A program made the translations under genes and the position numbers. Source: Deltaproteobacteria bacterium (GTDB taxonomy: Bacteria > Desulfobacterota > Desulfobulbia > Desulfobulbales > VMSU01). From it: a stretch of 35,793 bases of DNA. Shown piece by piece: positions 16,347-26,300 of this stretch (its first letter is position 1; each line of letters opens with the position of its first letter). The notes below the pieces were generated by a model. That model worked only from the letters and a program-made list of their open reading frames with translations, did no database searches and had not been told where the DNA came from. The DNA lies in NCBI GenBank assembly GCA_021782655.1, contig JAJXUT010000016.1, forward strand, positions 1 to 35,793, written 5' to 3'.

Positions 16347-17528
16347 ATGAAAGTCAATCACCAGCGACTGAAGAATGCCACCTCTGACGGACTGGAAGGC
16401 GTCGGCCGACCCGAGACCTACTTCGCCCCCGCCGCCAAGGCCACTGCCGCCGAACTGTCGGCGGACATCGAGGCCATCGCCTCCCACCCCATCTTGAACG
16501 GCCTGCTGCAATCGGTCAGCGGCCTGCTGGCGGTGTTGAACGACAAGCGGCAGATCATCTCGGTCAACACCAACTTTCTGCAATCCCTGGGCATCAACGA
16601 CATCAACGACATCCTCGCCTTGCGCCCAGGCGAGGCGGTGGGCTGTATCCACGCCTACGAGCCGCCCAACGGCTGCGGCACCACCAGGTTTTGCGCCACC
16701 TGCGGGGCGGCGATCGCCATCGTCACCAGCCTGGCCAAGAACCTGCCGGTGGAGGAGACCTGCGTCTTGACCGTGGAACGGGGCGGCAAGTCGGTAGAGA
16801 TGTGCCTGTCGGTGCGGGCCCAGCCGGTGACCATCGACAACCGGCGGCTGCTCCTGCTCTTCCTCTTGGACATCACCAAGGAGCATTTCCTGCAATCCTT
16901 GGAACGCATCTTCTTCCACGACGTCAACAATATCCTAAACGGAATACTTGGATATTGCCAGTTGTACTGCCAGGCCCACGACCATCCGCCGGAGATCGAA
17001 AAGGTGAGCGAACTGGCCAATCGGCTCTCCCAGACGGTGGCCTTGCAACGGGCCCTTTCTTCCTGCGGCGAGAGCAAGCTGACCCCGCAGTGGCAGAGCA
17101 TCGCCAGTGAGCAGGTGGTATCCGAGGTGATGGATGTCTTCGCCCATCACCCGGCGGCCGCCGACAAGACCATCGTCACCGAAAACCGCGCCCCCGGCCT
17201 GACCATCGGCAGCGACATCACCCTGCTCCTGCGGGTACTGTGCAACATGCTGACCAACGCCCTGGAGGCCAGCCCCCCTAAGGGCCAGGTGCGGCTGACG
17301 GTGGAGGCGACGCCCAAGGGCGGCTTGAGTTTTTCGGTCTGGAACCAGGCGGTGATCCCAGAGCCGGTCAGGCCGCGCATCTTTCAACAGCATTTCAGCA
17401 CCAAGGAGGGGCCGGGCCGGGGGTTTGGCACCTACTCCATGAAGCTCTTCGGCGAGCAATACCTGGGGGGCGAGGTCAGCTTTACCACCGGCCCCGGCGA
17501 GGGCACCACCTTTCGGCTGGCGCTATGA
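16347..17528 (+). CDS. Soluble PAS-domain histidine kinase with a four-cysteine cluster
   Basis: 393 residues, no membrane segment. A PAS fold spans about 50-180 (LLAVLNDKRQIISVNTNFLQ). It carries C100-x9-C110-x5-C116-x2-C119 inside GCIHAYEPPNGCGTTRFCAT, a pattern suited to an Fe-S cluster, zinc or redox switch (inference). H191 in FFHDVNNILNGILG is the likely phosphorylation site; HDVNN replaces the usual HEIRNP. The ATPase domain shows NMLTNALEAS as N-box and GPGRGFGTYSMKLF as G2; the G1 box is degenerate (WNQAVIP). AGGAG lies 9 bases before the ATG. A bacteriohemerythrin and a thiol peroxidase follow on the same strand, so an oxygen or redox sensing role is attractive but unproven. No cognate response regulator is adjacent. 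Confidence 0.85.
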   Translation: MKVNHQRLKNATSDGLEGVGRPETYFAPAAKATAAELSADIEAIASHPILNGLLQSVSGLLAVLNDKRQIISVNTNFLQSLGINDINDILALRPGEAVGCIHAYEPPNGCGTTRFCATCGAAIAIVTSLAKNLPVEETCVLTVERGGKSVEMCLSVRAQPVTIDNRRLLLLFLLDITKEHFLQSLERIFFHDVNNILNGILGYCQLYCQAHDHPPEIEKVSELANRLSQTVALQRALSSCGESKLTPQWQSIASEQVVSEVMDVFAHHPAAADKTIVTENRAPGLTIGSDITLLLRVLCNMLTNALEASPPKGQVRLTVEATPKGGLSFSVWNQAVIPEPVRPRIFQQHFSTKEGPGRGFGTYSMKLFGEQYLGGEVSFTTGPGEGTTFRLAL

Positions 17529-17576
17529 GGTGCCAGAGGCCAGAAGGCGGAGTACGGAAGACAGAGGAGCCGGGGC

Positions 17577-18062
17577 ATGGACGAGGATTTGGCGGACGAC
17601 AGCAGACGGTCGGCTGGACAGTCTGACTATATCTGCTGGCTGCCGGAGTACAGCGTCGGGGTGGAGAGGATCGATGCCCAGCATCGGAGGATATTTGCCA
17701 TGATCAATACCCTCTACACCGCCCTCAGCCAGCCGCAGACGGCGCTGCCGGTAAGGCGGGTGCTGGAGGAGATGGCCGATTACGTCTCCTTCCATTTCGA
17801 CACCGAGAGGTCGTACCTGGGGGCGATGCCGGGATATGCCGCCCACGAGCAGGAGCACCGTCAGTTCATTGCCAAGACGGATAAATTCATCAAGGACTAC
17901 CAGAAATTCTCCCCTGACCGGCTGTTGCGCGACATCCTCATCTTCCTCGCCTACTGGCTAAAGGATCACATCAAGGGCACCGACAAACGGCAGTTCGCAA
18001 GTTACCTGGAGCTTGCTGATTACAACCGGCAACCAACAAACCACGAGGAAAATAATGGCTAA
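17577..18062 (+). CDS. Bacteriohemerythrin
   Basis: 161-residue four-helix O2-binding di-iron protein. All seven canonical ligands can be placed: H36, H73, E77, H90, H94, H131 and D136, in RIDAQHRRIF, FHFDTERSYL, AHEQEHRQF and HIKGTD with the canonical spacings. The N-terminal ~20 residues are a polar extension before the conserved ICWLPEYSVGVERID. It probably buffers or delivers oxygen or nitric oxide in the cytoplasm. A purine-rich spacer precedes it, with GAGGAG about 8 bases before the ATG. Its 3' end overlaps the thiol peroxidase start by 8 bases, so the two are co-translated; the pairing suggests protection of an anaerobe against oxygen. Confidence 0.93.
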   Translation: MDEDLADDSRRSAGQSDYICWLPEYSVGVERIDAQHRRIFAMINTLYTALSQPQTALPVRRVLEEMADYVSFHFDTERSYLGAMPGYAAHEQEHRQFIAKTDKFIKDYQKFSPDRLLRDILIFLAYWLKDHIKGTDKRQFASYLELADYNRQPTNHEENNG

Positions 18063-18567
18063 CATCACCCTGCACGGCAATCCGGCCCACACCGGCGGCG
18101 AACTCCCGGCCCTAGGCGCCCCGGCCCCTCCCTTCACCTTGACCGGCACCAACCTTAAGCCGGTGGCCGCCCGGGATTTTCCGGGCAAGATCGTGGTCTT
18201 GAACATCTTCCCCAGCATCGACACCCCGGTCTGCGCCGCCTCGGTGCGCCGCTTCAACGGTGAGGCGGCCAGTCACCCGCAGGTGGTGGTGCTCTGCGTC
18301 TCCGCCGACCTGCCGTTCGCCCATAAGCGGTTTTGCGAGGTCGAGGGCCTGGAGCGGGTCATCCCGGTCTCGGTGTTCAGGAGCCCGGAGTTTGGCCAAG
18401 ACTACGGGGTGACCATCAGCGACGGCCCCTTAGCTGGACTATTGGCCCGGGCGGTGGTGGTGATCGACCCGGCGGGGCGGGTGGCCTATACGGAGTTGGT
18501 CAGGGAGATTGGCTCGGACCCGGACTTCGAGGCGGCCCTGGCGGCGGTTAAGGCGATAACGGGATAA
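18055..18567 (+). CDS. tpx: Thiol peroxidase, atypical 2-Cys peroxiredoxin
   Basis: Reduces H2O2 and alkyl hydroperoxides with thioredoxin as electron donor. 170 residues, normal for Tpx. The peroxidatic Cys is C60 in PSIDTPVCAASVRRFN and the resolving Cys is C94 in KRFCEVEGLERV. The family C-terminal block DGPLAGLLARAVVVIDPAGR is intact. I chose ATG 18055 over 18013 because GAGG lies just upstream and the protein then begins with the usual MANITLHGNP. The gene overlaps the end of the hemerythrin gene. It converges with the cytochrome b gene, whose stop lies 6 bases beyond, and no strong terminator is visible between them. Confidence 0.95.
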   Translation: MANITLHGNPAHTGGELPALGAPAPPFTLTGTNLKPVAARDFPGKIVVLNIFPSIDTPVCAASVRRFNGEAASHPQVVVLCVSADLPFAHKRFCEVEGLERVIPVSVFRSPEFGQDYGVTISDGPLAGLLARAVVVIDPAGRVAYTELVREIGSDPDFEAALAAVKAITG

Positions 18568-18573
18568 AAACCC

Positions 18574-19428
18574 CTAGCGGCTTAGGCCGACGGCGGTCAG
18601 GACGGCGTAGATGGCCAGCCAGGCCAGGCAGAAGAGCCGGGCCCGGCTGGCCAGGGCCGGACGCTGCATAAACGCCAGGGCGCCGACCAGCAGCCCCGGC
18701 CAGACGATCCCGGCCCAGAAGGGTGGCAGGTGGCGGAGTAGCTCTTGCAGGCCGACGAAAAACCAGGGCCCGCCGATATGAAAGGCCCCCAGGCGATCTG
18801 GCTCCAGGGGGGCGGCCACCAGGGCCGGGAAGGCGACCAGGAGCAGCACCAGGGCCGGGCTTTGCCGCCAGCTTATCCGGTAGTGGCGCAGGTGATCCCA
18901 GGAGAGCGCAAGCCACAGCAGCCCCAGACCCACCAGGTGATTTGCGTACACCCTTTTCATCCCCTCCTGGGTCAAGTCGAAGAGCAGCCAGTTTAAGGGC
19001 CGGCCCAGCAGGGGCGTGGAGAGCAGGATGTTTTTGGCGACCATCCCGGCGGAGGCCCCGGTGGCGTCGGCCCGGAGCACGTAGCCGGTGAAGAGGATAA
19101 GCAGCAGGGCGACCAGGGAGAACACCAGTAGCAGCCACCTCTTGAAGGCGATCGATTCGTGCTCGCGGTTGATAACGATGGCCAGGAAATGGGCCAGGGT
19201 CAGGAGGAAAAAGGCCTGGCTGGAGTAGAAGTGCAGCGAGCGCCAGAAGAGCCCGAAGGGGGCCAGGATGTCCAGGCTGCTGACCGAATAGTAGGGGTGA
19301 CCGGGGTCGTACTGCAGGGCCACGATTACCCCGGAGAACAGCGATAGGTAGAGGGCCACCATCCCGTAGGCGCCCCAGCGGGTGTTGACGAAGAACTCGC
19401 TTGCCCTGCCCCGCAATCTTTCCGTCAT
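18574..19428 (-). CDS. Cytochrome b (b/b6-type) N-terminal domain protein
   Basis: 284 residues with about seven hydrophobic segments. It resembles the di-heme core of bc1/b6f cytochrome b: helix B has H66 and H80 (14 apart, LHFYSSQAFFLLTLAH) and helix D has H164 and H179 (15 apart), the arrangement that binds two stacked hemes. The N-terminus NTRWGAYGMVALYLSLFSG and the Qo-side GYVLRADATGASAG region also fit. Likely a quinone-linked membrane electron carrier. No Rieske protein, cytochrome c or second subunit gene is adjacent, so its partner is unknown. It lies beyond the terminator of the large minus-strand block and should have its own promoter in 19429-19505, which I could not identify. 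Confidence 0.82.
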   Translation of the reverse strand: MTERLRGRASEFFVNTRWGAYGMVALYLSLFSGVIVALQYDPGHPYYSVSSLDILAPFGLFWRSLHFYSSQAFFLLTLAHFLAIVINREHESIAFKRWLLLVFSLVALLLILFTGYVLRADATGASAGMVAKNILLSTPLLGRPLNWLLFDLTQEGMKRVYANHLVGLGLLWLALSWDHLRHYRISWRQSPALVLLLVAFPALVAAPLEPDRLGAFHIGGPWFFVGLQELLRHLPPFWAGIVWPGLLVGALAFMQRPALASRARLFCLAWLAIYAVLTAVGLSR

Positions 19429-19505
19429 CTTCTCTCCGCCGCTGTTCCTTGTGGTTGGCCTTTGTCGTGGCCGCTAGCCGTTATAGCCCGCCGCCTCTGT
19501 TTACC

Positions 19506-19546
19506 AAAAAAAATCCCTGGCCGGAAGCTCCGGTCAGGGATTTTTT
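19506..19546. terminator. Rho-independent terminator ending the acetyl-CoA/Fdh-Hdr gene block
   Basis: An A-run, ATCCCTGGCCGG (19513-19524), a 5-base loop, CCGGTCAGGGAT (19530-19541) and a T-run form a 12-bp stem with a single non-Watson-Crick pair, flanked by A and T tracts, so it can function on both strands. It lies just past the mvhD stop (19568) on the minus strand and separates that gene block from the cytochrome b gene. Confidence 0.92.
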
Positions 19547-19567
19547 GCGCGCCGGGCTAGAATCTGC

Positions 19568-20179
19568 TTAGCCGCCCAAGGCGCTGGTTATGGTCTTGGC
19601 GAGCTTCTCGTCGATGGTCTTGGCGATCAAGTTGTCGGTGACCTTGTTGCCCTCCTGGCGCAGGGCCTTGGTGACGTTGCCGAATCCCATCCTGAGCTTG
19701 CGGTCGCAGACCAACTCGTAGGCCTTTTGCACCCTGGCCTTGGCCTCGGCGGGAGAGAGGCCCTCGGCCTGACCCAAGGGGCCAAGCTCCTTGATCTCCT
19801 TGGTAAACTGGGTGATCAGCTTCACAAAGCGCGGGGCCTCAGCGGCCGAGGCCCATTGCAGGTTGAACCGCTCGGGACGAATCCCCACCTCGCTCAACAC
19901 CTTGCGCAGCAGCCCGTTTACCCCCATTGCATCGTAATTACCAACCTGGTAATGGCATTCGCCCAGTTGTCAGCCACCGGTGAAGATGCCGTCGGCACCT
20001 TCGATCAACCCCTTGATGACGAAGACGGGGTCCAGCCGGCCGGTGCACATCACCCGGATGGTGCGCAGATTGGGAGGATACTGGTAGCGCGACACCCCGG
20101 CCGCGTCGGCGGCGGCGTAGCAGCACCAGTTGCACAAAAACCCCAGGATGCGGGGGTTAAATTCGGGAGCTTGATTCAT
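19568..20179 (-). CDS. mvhD: MvhD-family iron-sulfur electron-transfer protein, selenocysteine-containing
   Basis: Read through an in-frame TGA, the gene encodes 203 residues. MvhD carries electrons between a dehydrogenase or hydrogenase and HdrA through a [2Fe-2S] cluster. The N-terminal part shows FLCNWCCYAAADAAGVSRYQ and RTIRVMCTGRLDPVF. It then reads DGIFTGG-U70-QLGECHYQVGNYDA, where the family normally has Cys (GCHPGDCHY type); TGA is at 19972-19970. The second half continues through NGLLRKVLSEVGIRPERFNL and ends DEKLAKTITSALGG. A perfect 6-bp hairpin follows the TGA at the right distance for selenocysteine insertion (separate entry). The ATG overlaps the hdrA stop (ATGA). Calling this two genes, or a start at 19927, would be an artefact. 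Confidence 0.9.
19937..19953 (-). promoter_or_regulatory. Putative bSECIS element of mvhD
   Basis: On the mRNA strand the hairpin ATTACC-AGGTT-GGTAAT begins 17 bases after the TGA (19972-19970). The 6-bp stem is perfect and the 5-base loop has G in its second position. Bacterial SECIS elements typically place a small loop with G among its first two bases about 16-37 bases after UGA, which this fits. Confidence 0.7.
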
Positions 20180-23100
20180 AACTTATCCTCTATTGATTTG
20201 CCAAAGGCCTCGATCTGGGAGAATATCTGTTCGTTGGTAAAACCGCCCATGGAGATGGCGAAGGTCGGGCAGTGCGAGGCGCAGATGCCGCAGGCCTTGC
20301 AGGAGGCGACGATGGTCTCCGCCCGTTTCTTCTTGTCCTCGCTGGTCAGCATCTGGATAGCCTTGTAGGGGCAGAGGCTGACGCACAGGCCGCAGCCGAT
20401 GCACGCCTCTTTATCGACGTGGGAGACGATGGGGTCCACCTTGACCATCCCTTTGACCAGCGGCATGGCCGCCTTGGCGGCGGCGGCCTGGGCCTGGACC
20501 ACCGTCTCGTCCAAGGGTTTGGGGGAATGGGCCAGGCCGCAGACATAGACCCCGTCCACCGGCATCTCCACCGGCCGCAGCTTGACGTGGGCCTCCAGGA
20601 AGAACTTGTCGGCGGTGACCGGCACCTTGAGTAGCTTACTCAACACCTCGGTGCCCTGGGGCACGATGCCGACGCTCAAGACTACCAGGTCGGGGTTGAC
20701 CGTCACCTCCTCCCCCAGGAGGGGATCGAAGAAGCGCACCTCGACCGCCTTGCCCTTTTTGCTGATCTCGGGCTTGGCGTCCAAACTGTACGGGATGAAG
20801 ATCACCCCCCTTTCGCGGGCCTCGCGGTACTTCTCCTCGGCATAGCCGTAGGTGCGCAGGTCGCGGTAGAGGACAATTACCTGGGCCTTGGGGTTTTTAT
20901 CCTTCAGGGTCAGGGCGTTCTTGACCGCGTGGTTGCAGCACACCTTGCTGCAGTAGCTGAGGTCGTCGCCCCGTGAACCGGCGCACTGTACCATGACCAC
21001 CGAGTCCGGCAGCTTTTTGCCCTTGGCGTTCAGTCTGGTCTCCAGCTCCCGCTGGGTGATGATCGCCTCTGATGCCGGCAACTCCTTGCCCAGCACGGTT
21101 TGGGGGGTGTGCTCCTTGCCGCCGGTGGCCAGAATTATCACCCCGTGGTCAATGGTGTTTTCCTGGCCGTCGGCAAGCCTGATCACCGAACTGAAGTTGC
21201 CCACGAAGCCCGAGACATCGAGCAATTCCGCCTTGGTCAACACCGTGATCAGCTTGGTTTTTTTCACCTGCTCGATCATGGCCTTTAAGGTCTTTTCGGT
21301 GTCCACCCCCAGGATGGTCTTCTTGATGACCAGGAGGTTGCCGCCCAAGGCGGCCTCCTTCTCGACGATGGTGGTGTGAAAGCCCTGCTCGGCCAAGGTC
21401 AGGGCCGCGGTCATGCCCGCCACCCCGCCGCCGATGACCACCGCCTTGGCGGTGACCGGCACCGTCTGTTCGGCCAAGGGTTTAATGCCCCTGGCCTTGG
21501 CCACACCCATGCGGATCAGGTCCATGGCCTTCCTGGTCGCCGCCTCCGGTTCCTGGGCGTGCACCCAGGAACACTGATCGCGGATGTTGACCATCTCGAA
21601 CAGCGAGCGGTTGAGCCCCGCGTCCTTTAGGGTCTCCTGGAAGAGCGGCTCGTGGGTGCGGGGCGAACAGGCGGCGATCACCACCCGGTTCAACTTGTGC
21701 TCCTTGATCTTCTGCTTGATGACCTCCTGGGCGTCCTGGGAGCAACTGTAGAGCGATTCGGAGTGATAGACCACGTTCTCCATGCCGCCGGCGTACTGAT
21801 CGACGGAAGGCACGTTGACCACCCCGCCGATGTTGATGCCGCAGTGGCAGGTGAAGACCCCGATTCGCACCTCCTCGTCCTTGATGTCCCGTTCGTTGGG
21901 GTAGGACTTGACCACGTAGCCCGCCCCCCGTTGCTGCTTCAAGAGCGCCGAGGCGATGCCGGCGGCGGCGCTGGACTGGGTGACGCTCTCCGGGATGTCC
22001 TTGGGGCCCTGGAAGGCGCCGGCCACAAAGATGCCCTCCCGACTGGTGTTTAAGGGGGTAAAGGCCGAGGTGTCGCAGAAGTCGTAACGGTTCAGCTTGA
22101 TGTCTAAGGTCTGGGCGATGGCCTGGGCGTCTTTCGGCGAGTCTAGGCCCACTGACAGCACCACCATGTCAAAGGGCTCGAAGTGGTGGCCGCCGTTCAG
22201 GGTGGAGTAGGTGAGCTTGAGACCCTTCTTGCCCCAGGGCATGACATCCGCCACCTTGGCCCGCACGAACTTGATGCCGAACTGGCTCTCGGCCCGCTTC
22301 TGGGCGGCGTCGAAGTCCTTGCCCTGGGTGCGCATGTCCATGTAGTAGATGGTGATGTCAAGCTCCGGGTCGTGCTCCTTGGCCACCATCGCCTCCTTGA
22401 TGGCGTACATGCAGCACACCGACGAGCAGTAGCCGTTGTCGCAGCCCAGATCGCGGGAGCCGACGCACTGGATGAAGGCGAGGCGCTTGGGGTGGCGACG
22501 GTCCGACATGGTCAGCACCTGGCCCTGGTAGGGCCCGGAGGGGTTTAGTAGCCGTTCGAACTCCAGGCTGGTCACCACGTCCGGATGCTGGCCGTAGCCG
22601 TACTTGGCGAGCGTCGAGTCCGGCACCCGGCCAAAACCGGGGGCCACCACCACCGCCCCTACCTGCAACTCCTCGATCTTCTCGGTCTGGGTGAAGTCGA
22701 TGGCCCGGCTGCGGCAGACCGGCACGCAGATCTTGCAGGTGTTCTCGGTCAGGTGCAGACAGGCCTTGGGGTCGATGTAGTAGGAGGCCGGTACCGCCTG
22801 GGGATAGTCGATGTGGATGGGCCGGGTGAGGGCCAGGCCCTCGTTGTAGCCGTCCACCAGGTGGCGGGGACAGTACTGGGTGCACAGGCCACAGGCGGTG
22901 CACTTGTCCGGGTCGATATAACGGGGCCGGACCTTGACCTTGGCGGTGAAATCGCCCGGCTTGCCCTCCAGGGCCAGTAAATCGGTGTTGCTTAAAATTT
23001 CGATGTTGGGAGACCGACCGGCCTCAACCAGTTTAGGTGCCAGTATTCAAAGCGAGCAGTCGTTGGTGGGAAAGGTTTTGTCCAACTGGGCCATGGCCCC

Positions 23101-23256
23101 GCCGATGGCGGCCGATTTTTCGACCAGATAGACGTAGTAGCCCAGATCGGTAAGATCCAGGGCCGCCTGTACCCCCGCCACCCCGCCGCCCAAGACCATG
23201 ACGGCGCCGGAGCCAGTGGCTGGGGCGGATTTCGCGCTTTTTACAGCCTGTGTCAT
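20176..23256 (-). CDS. hdrA: HdrA-like flavin/iron-sulfur electron-bifurcating subunit, tandem modules, selenocysteine-containing
   Basis: 1026 residues when read through TGA 23049-23047. Start ATG 23256 has GGAG 7 bases upstream. Module 1: FAD motif [16 protein letters not shown], then [30 protein letters not shown]70[11 protein letters not shown], where homologues have DCSxC or DCSxU. A [4Fe-4S] site [12 protein letters not shown] and a second Cys set (CKICVPVC) follow. Module 2, from about residue 610, repeats the fold ([20 protein letters not shown]). Two ferredoxin clusters close the protein ([16 protein letters not shown] and [14 protein letters not shown]). HdrA carries the bifurcating FAD in Hdr complexes. 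Here it sits between an Fdh fusion and MvhD, with no HdrB or HdrC. It overlaps mvhD by 4 bases. Confidence 0.9.
23017..23032 (-). promoter_or_regulatory. Putative bSECIS element of hdrA
   Basis: On the mRNA strand, ACTGG-TTGAGG-CCGGT lies 15-30 bases after the TGA (23049-23047): a 5-bp stem with one T-G wobble and a 6-base loop. G is only third in this loop, or first if the closing G-C pair opens, so the match to the bSECIS rule is weaker than for the other two genes. Confidence 0.5.
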
Positions 23257-23355
23257 AATAACACTCCAGAAAGATTTGACTTCTCGTGAAAAATCACTGG
23301 CGGACGCCGGTGGGTTTACCCTCACCGGTCTCGCCTTTAGGGGGCAACTAAAAAA

Positions 23356-26300
23356 TTACGGCTTAAGCACCTCCACCTTGATGGCGCAGATCTTGTACTG
23401 CGGGCTGCGGGACAGGCGGTCGAGGTTGTTTAGGGTGAGGTTGTTCACTGGCACCTCGGCGAAGTGGTAGGGGATGAAGATGGTGCCCAGCTGCGAACGT
23501 TCGCTGAGGGTGGCCTTGACCTCGATGCTGCCCCGCCGGGAGGTGATTCTGATCAACGAACCCTCCTGGATGCCGAGCCGGGCCGCGTCTCCGGGGTTGA
23601 TCTCGGCTAGGGCCTCGCCGTAGATCTCTTCGATGCCTGCCGTTTTCCTGGTCATGCTGCCGAAGTTGTACTGGGCGTAATGGCGGCCAGTGGTGAACAG
23701 CAGGGGGTATTCGTCATCCGGCAGTTCCTTGGCCGGGGTGTAGTCCTCGGGGATGAACAGGCCCCGGCCCTGAGTGAATTTTTCTATGTGTAGCACCGGG
23801 GTGCCGGGATGGTCCGGGTCGGGCACCGGCCATTGCAGTCCCACCTTGTCGAGGCGCGGGTAGCTGATGCCCCGGTACTGGGGGGCCAGGGCGGCGACCT
23901 CGTTGAAGATGTCCTCCGCCGATTCATAATCCATCTGGTAGCCCATCTTGCGGGCCAGGTCGCTGAATATCCGCCAGTCGGGCCGCGCCTCGCCGGGTGG
24001 CTCCACCGCCTTTCGCACTCGCTGTACCCGGCGTTCGGTGCTGGTGAAGGTGCCGTCCTTCTCGGCGAAACAGGCAGCCGGCAGCACCACGTCCGCAAGC
24101 TTCGCGGTATCGGTCAGGAAGATGTCCTGGACCACCAGGAAATCCAGTTTTTTTAGCGCGGCCACCGCGTGCAGGGCGTTGGGGTCGGCCAGCACCGGGT
24201 CTTCGCCCATGATGTAGAGGCTGCGGACATCGCCTTGGAGGATGGCGTCCCAGACCTCGGTGGCCGCCTTGCCGGGCCGCCGGGGCAGCTTGATCTTCCA
24301 TGCCTTCTCGTACTGGTCGAAGATCTCGTCTCTGGTCAGGCCCGAGTAGCCGGGCAGGGTGTTGAACAGCGCCCCCATGTCGCAGGCCCCCTGGACATTG
24401 TTCTGGCCGCGCAGCGGGTTGACCCCGGCGCCCGGCATCCCCAGCTTGCCGCACAGCATGGCCAGGTTGGCGATGCATTTCACGTTGTCGGTGCCGGTGG
24501 CGTGATGGGCAAGGCCCATGCCGTAGAAGATGGCGCAGCGCTTGCCGGGACTGGCGTAGAGCCTGGCTGCCTCGTGCAGCGCCGCCGGCGCGATGCCGGT
24601 GATTTTTTCTACATGCTCGGGCGTGTACTTCTCGACGACGATGGCCAGTTCCTCAAAGTTATCGGTGCGGTTTTTGATAAACTCCCGATCGTGCCAGTCG
24701 TTTTTGATGATCTCCCGCATCATGCCGTTCAAGAGGGCCACGTCGGTGCCGGGGGCAAGCCGCAGCCAGAGATCGGCCCGACGCGCGAAGTCGGTGCCCC
24801 GGGGGTCGGCCACCAGCAGCTTGGCACCCTGGTCCACCGCTTGATGCAGCCGCAGGCCGATGGTGGGATGACCGGTGTCGGCGTTGGAACCGATGATGAA
24901 GATCACCTCCGCCTCCTTGAGGTCGGCGATGGAGTTGGTCATCGCGCCGCTGCCAAACGAGATGGCCAGACTGGCCACCGTGGGGGCGTGTCAGAGTCGG
25001 GCGCAGTGATCGATGTTGTTGGTGCCGATCGCGGTGCGCATGAACTTCTGCATGATGAAGTTTTCTTCGTTGGTGGCCCGGGCGCAGGAGAAGCCGGCGA
25101 TGGCGTCCGGCCCGTACATGGCCTTCAGGTCGAAGAAGCGCTTGGCCACCAGGTTCAAGGCCTCCTCCCAGGTGGTCTCGTGGAGCAGGCCGTGGCGACG
25201 CACCAGGGGCTGGGTCAGACGGTCGCGGTGCTGGACGAAGTTGAAGCCGAAGCGGCCCTTGACGCACAGGGCCCCGAAGTTGGGGGCCTGCTCCGGGTCG
25301 GCGATGACCTCCATGATGGTGTTGTTTTTGACCCGCAGGATCATCTGGCAGCCGGCCCCGCAGTAAGGGCAGGTGGTGCGCACTTCACGGATCGTCTCGC
25401 CGGTTACCGGCACGATGGCCTCCTTCTTGGCCAGGGCCCCGGTGGTGCAGAATTCCGCGCAGCGGCCACAGGCCACGCAACGCTCGTTAAAGTTGAGGCG
25501 AATGCCGTTAGCCCGGCCCTGGTCGTCGAAGCCCTCGCAGGAAAGTTCTAGGGCCTGGTATTCACAACTGTTGGCGCAGCGCTGGCAGTAGATGCACTTG
25601 TTCAGATCGACGGTCAGGGTGGGGTGGCCGGTGTAGCGGCCGTAGGTGGGGGCGGTGCCCATGCCGGTCTTGTTGGGATCGACCTTGTGCTCGATGGCCA
25701 GCCGCTTGAGATCGCAGCGCTCGAAGGCCGAGCAGCCGCAGGCCAGGCAGCGCTGGGCCTCCTTGATGGCCATCTCCTCCGAAAAACCCAGCTTTATTTC
25801 GTTGAAATCCTGTACCGCGGTGGCCGGTGGCCGGGTGGGCATCTTTTCCCTGAGCTTGACCTTGATCCCCTCGAAGTTGCGCAGATCGACATCGTCGAAC
25901 GACCGGCCCCGGTGGAAGTTGAAACGCTCCTCCCGCTCGACCTGGTCGTTGCCCACGAGGTAGGCGTGTATGTTCTCGGCGGCCCGGCGGGCGGCCACCA
26001 CCGTCTGGATAACGGTGCGGGTGCCGGAGACCGCGTCCCCGGCGGCGAAGACTCCCTCCCGGTTGGTAAGGGCGGTGCGGACGTTGGCGTTGACGCAGTT
26101 GCCGTCCGACAACGACAGCGTCTCTCCCAGGCGGCTGGCCGCCAACTGCTGGTCGGAGAAGGCCATTTGCCCCAGGGAGTAGAGCACCGTGTCCACTTGG
26201 ATGAGGTTGGAGGAGCCGGGGATGGGCTCGGGGTGGCGGAGACCGCGTTTGTCGGGCTCGGTGAGCCGCATGCGGATCAGCTCCATGTCCAGACCGCCGG

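Noticed and set aside
19968-19974. Reading mvhD as a pseudogene or as two separate small genes
   Set aside because: Frame and homology continue unbroken across the TGA, the site is a known Cys/Sec position, and a bSECIS-like hairpin follows.
22857-23046. Treating hdrA as starting at the GTG at 22857 with an unrelated small gene upstream
   Set aside because: Residues between the TGA and 22857 encode the expected [11 protein letters not shown] segment and the [12 protein letters not shown] ferredoxin motif in the same frame.
24978-24993. A separate molybdopterin oxidoreductase gene starting at 24978
   Set aside because: It would begin after the active-site Sec. The preceding frame ends exactly at CARL-TGA-HAPTVA, the known Fdh active site.
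24169-25551. 460-codon plus-strand ORF opposite the formate dehydrogenase
   Set aside because: Antisense shadow of a high-GC gene; its composition (His/Gly/Val/Gln-rich) resembles no protein family.
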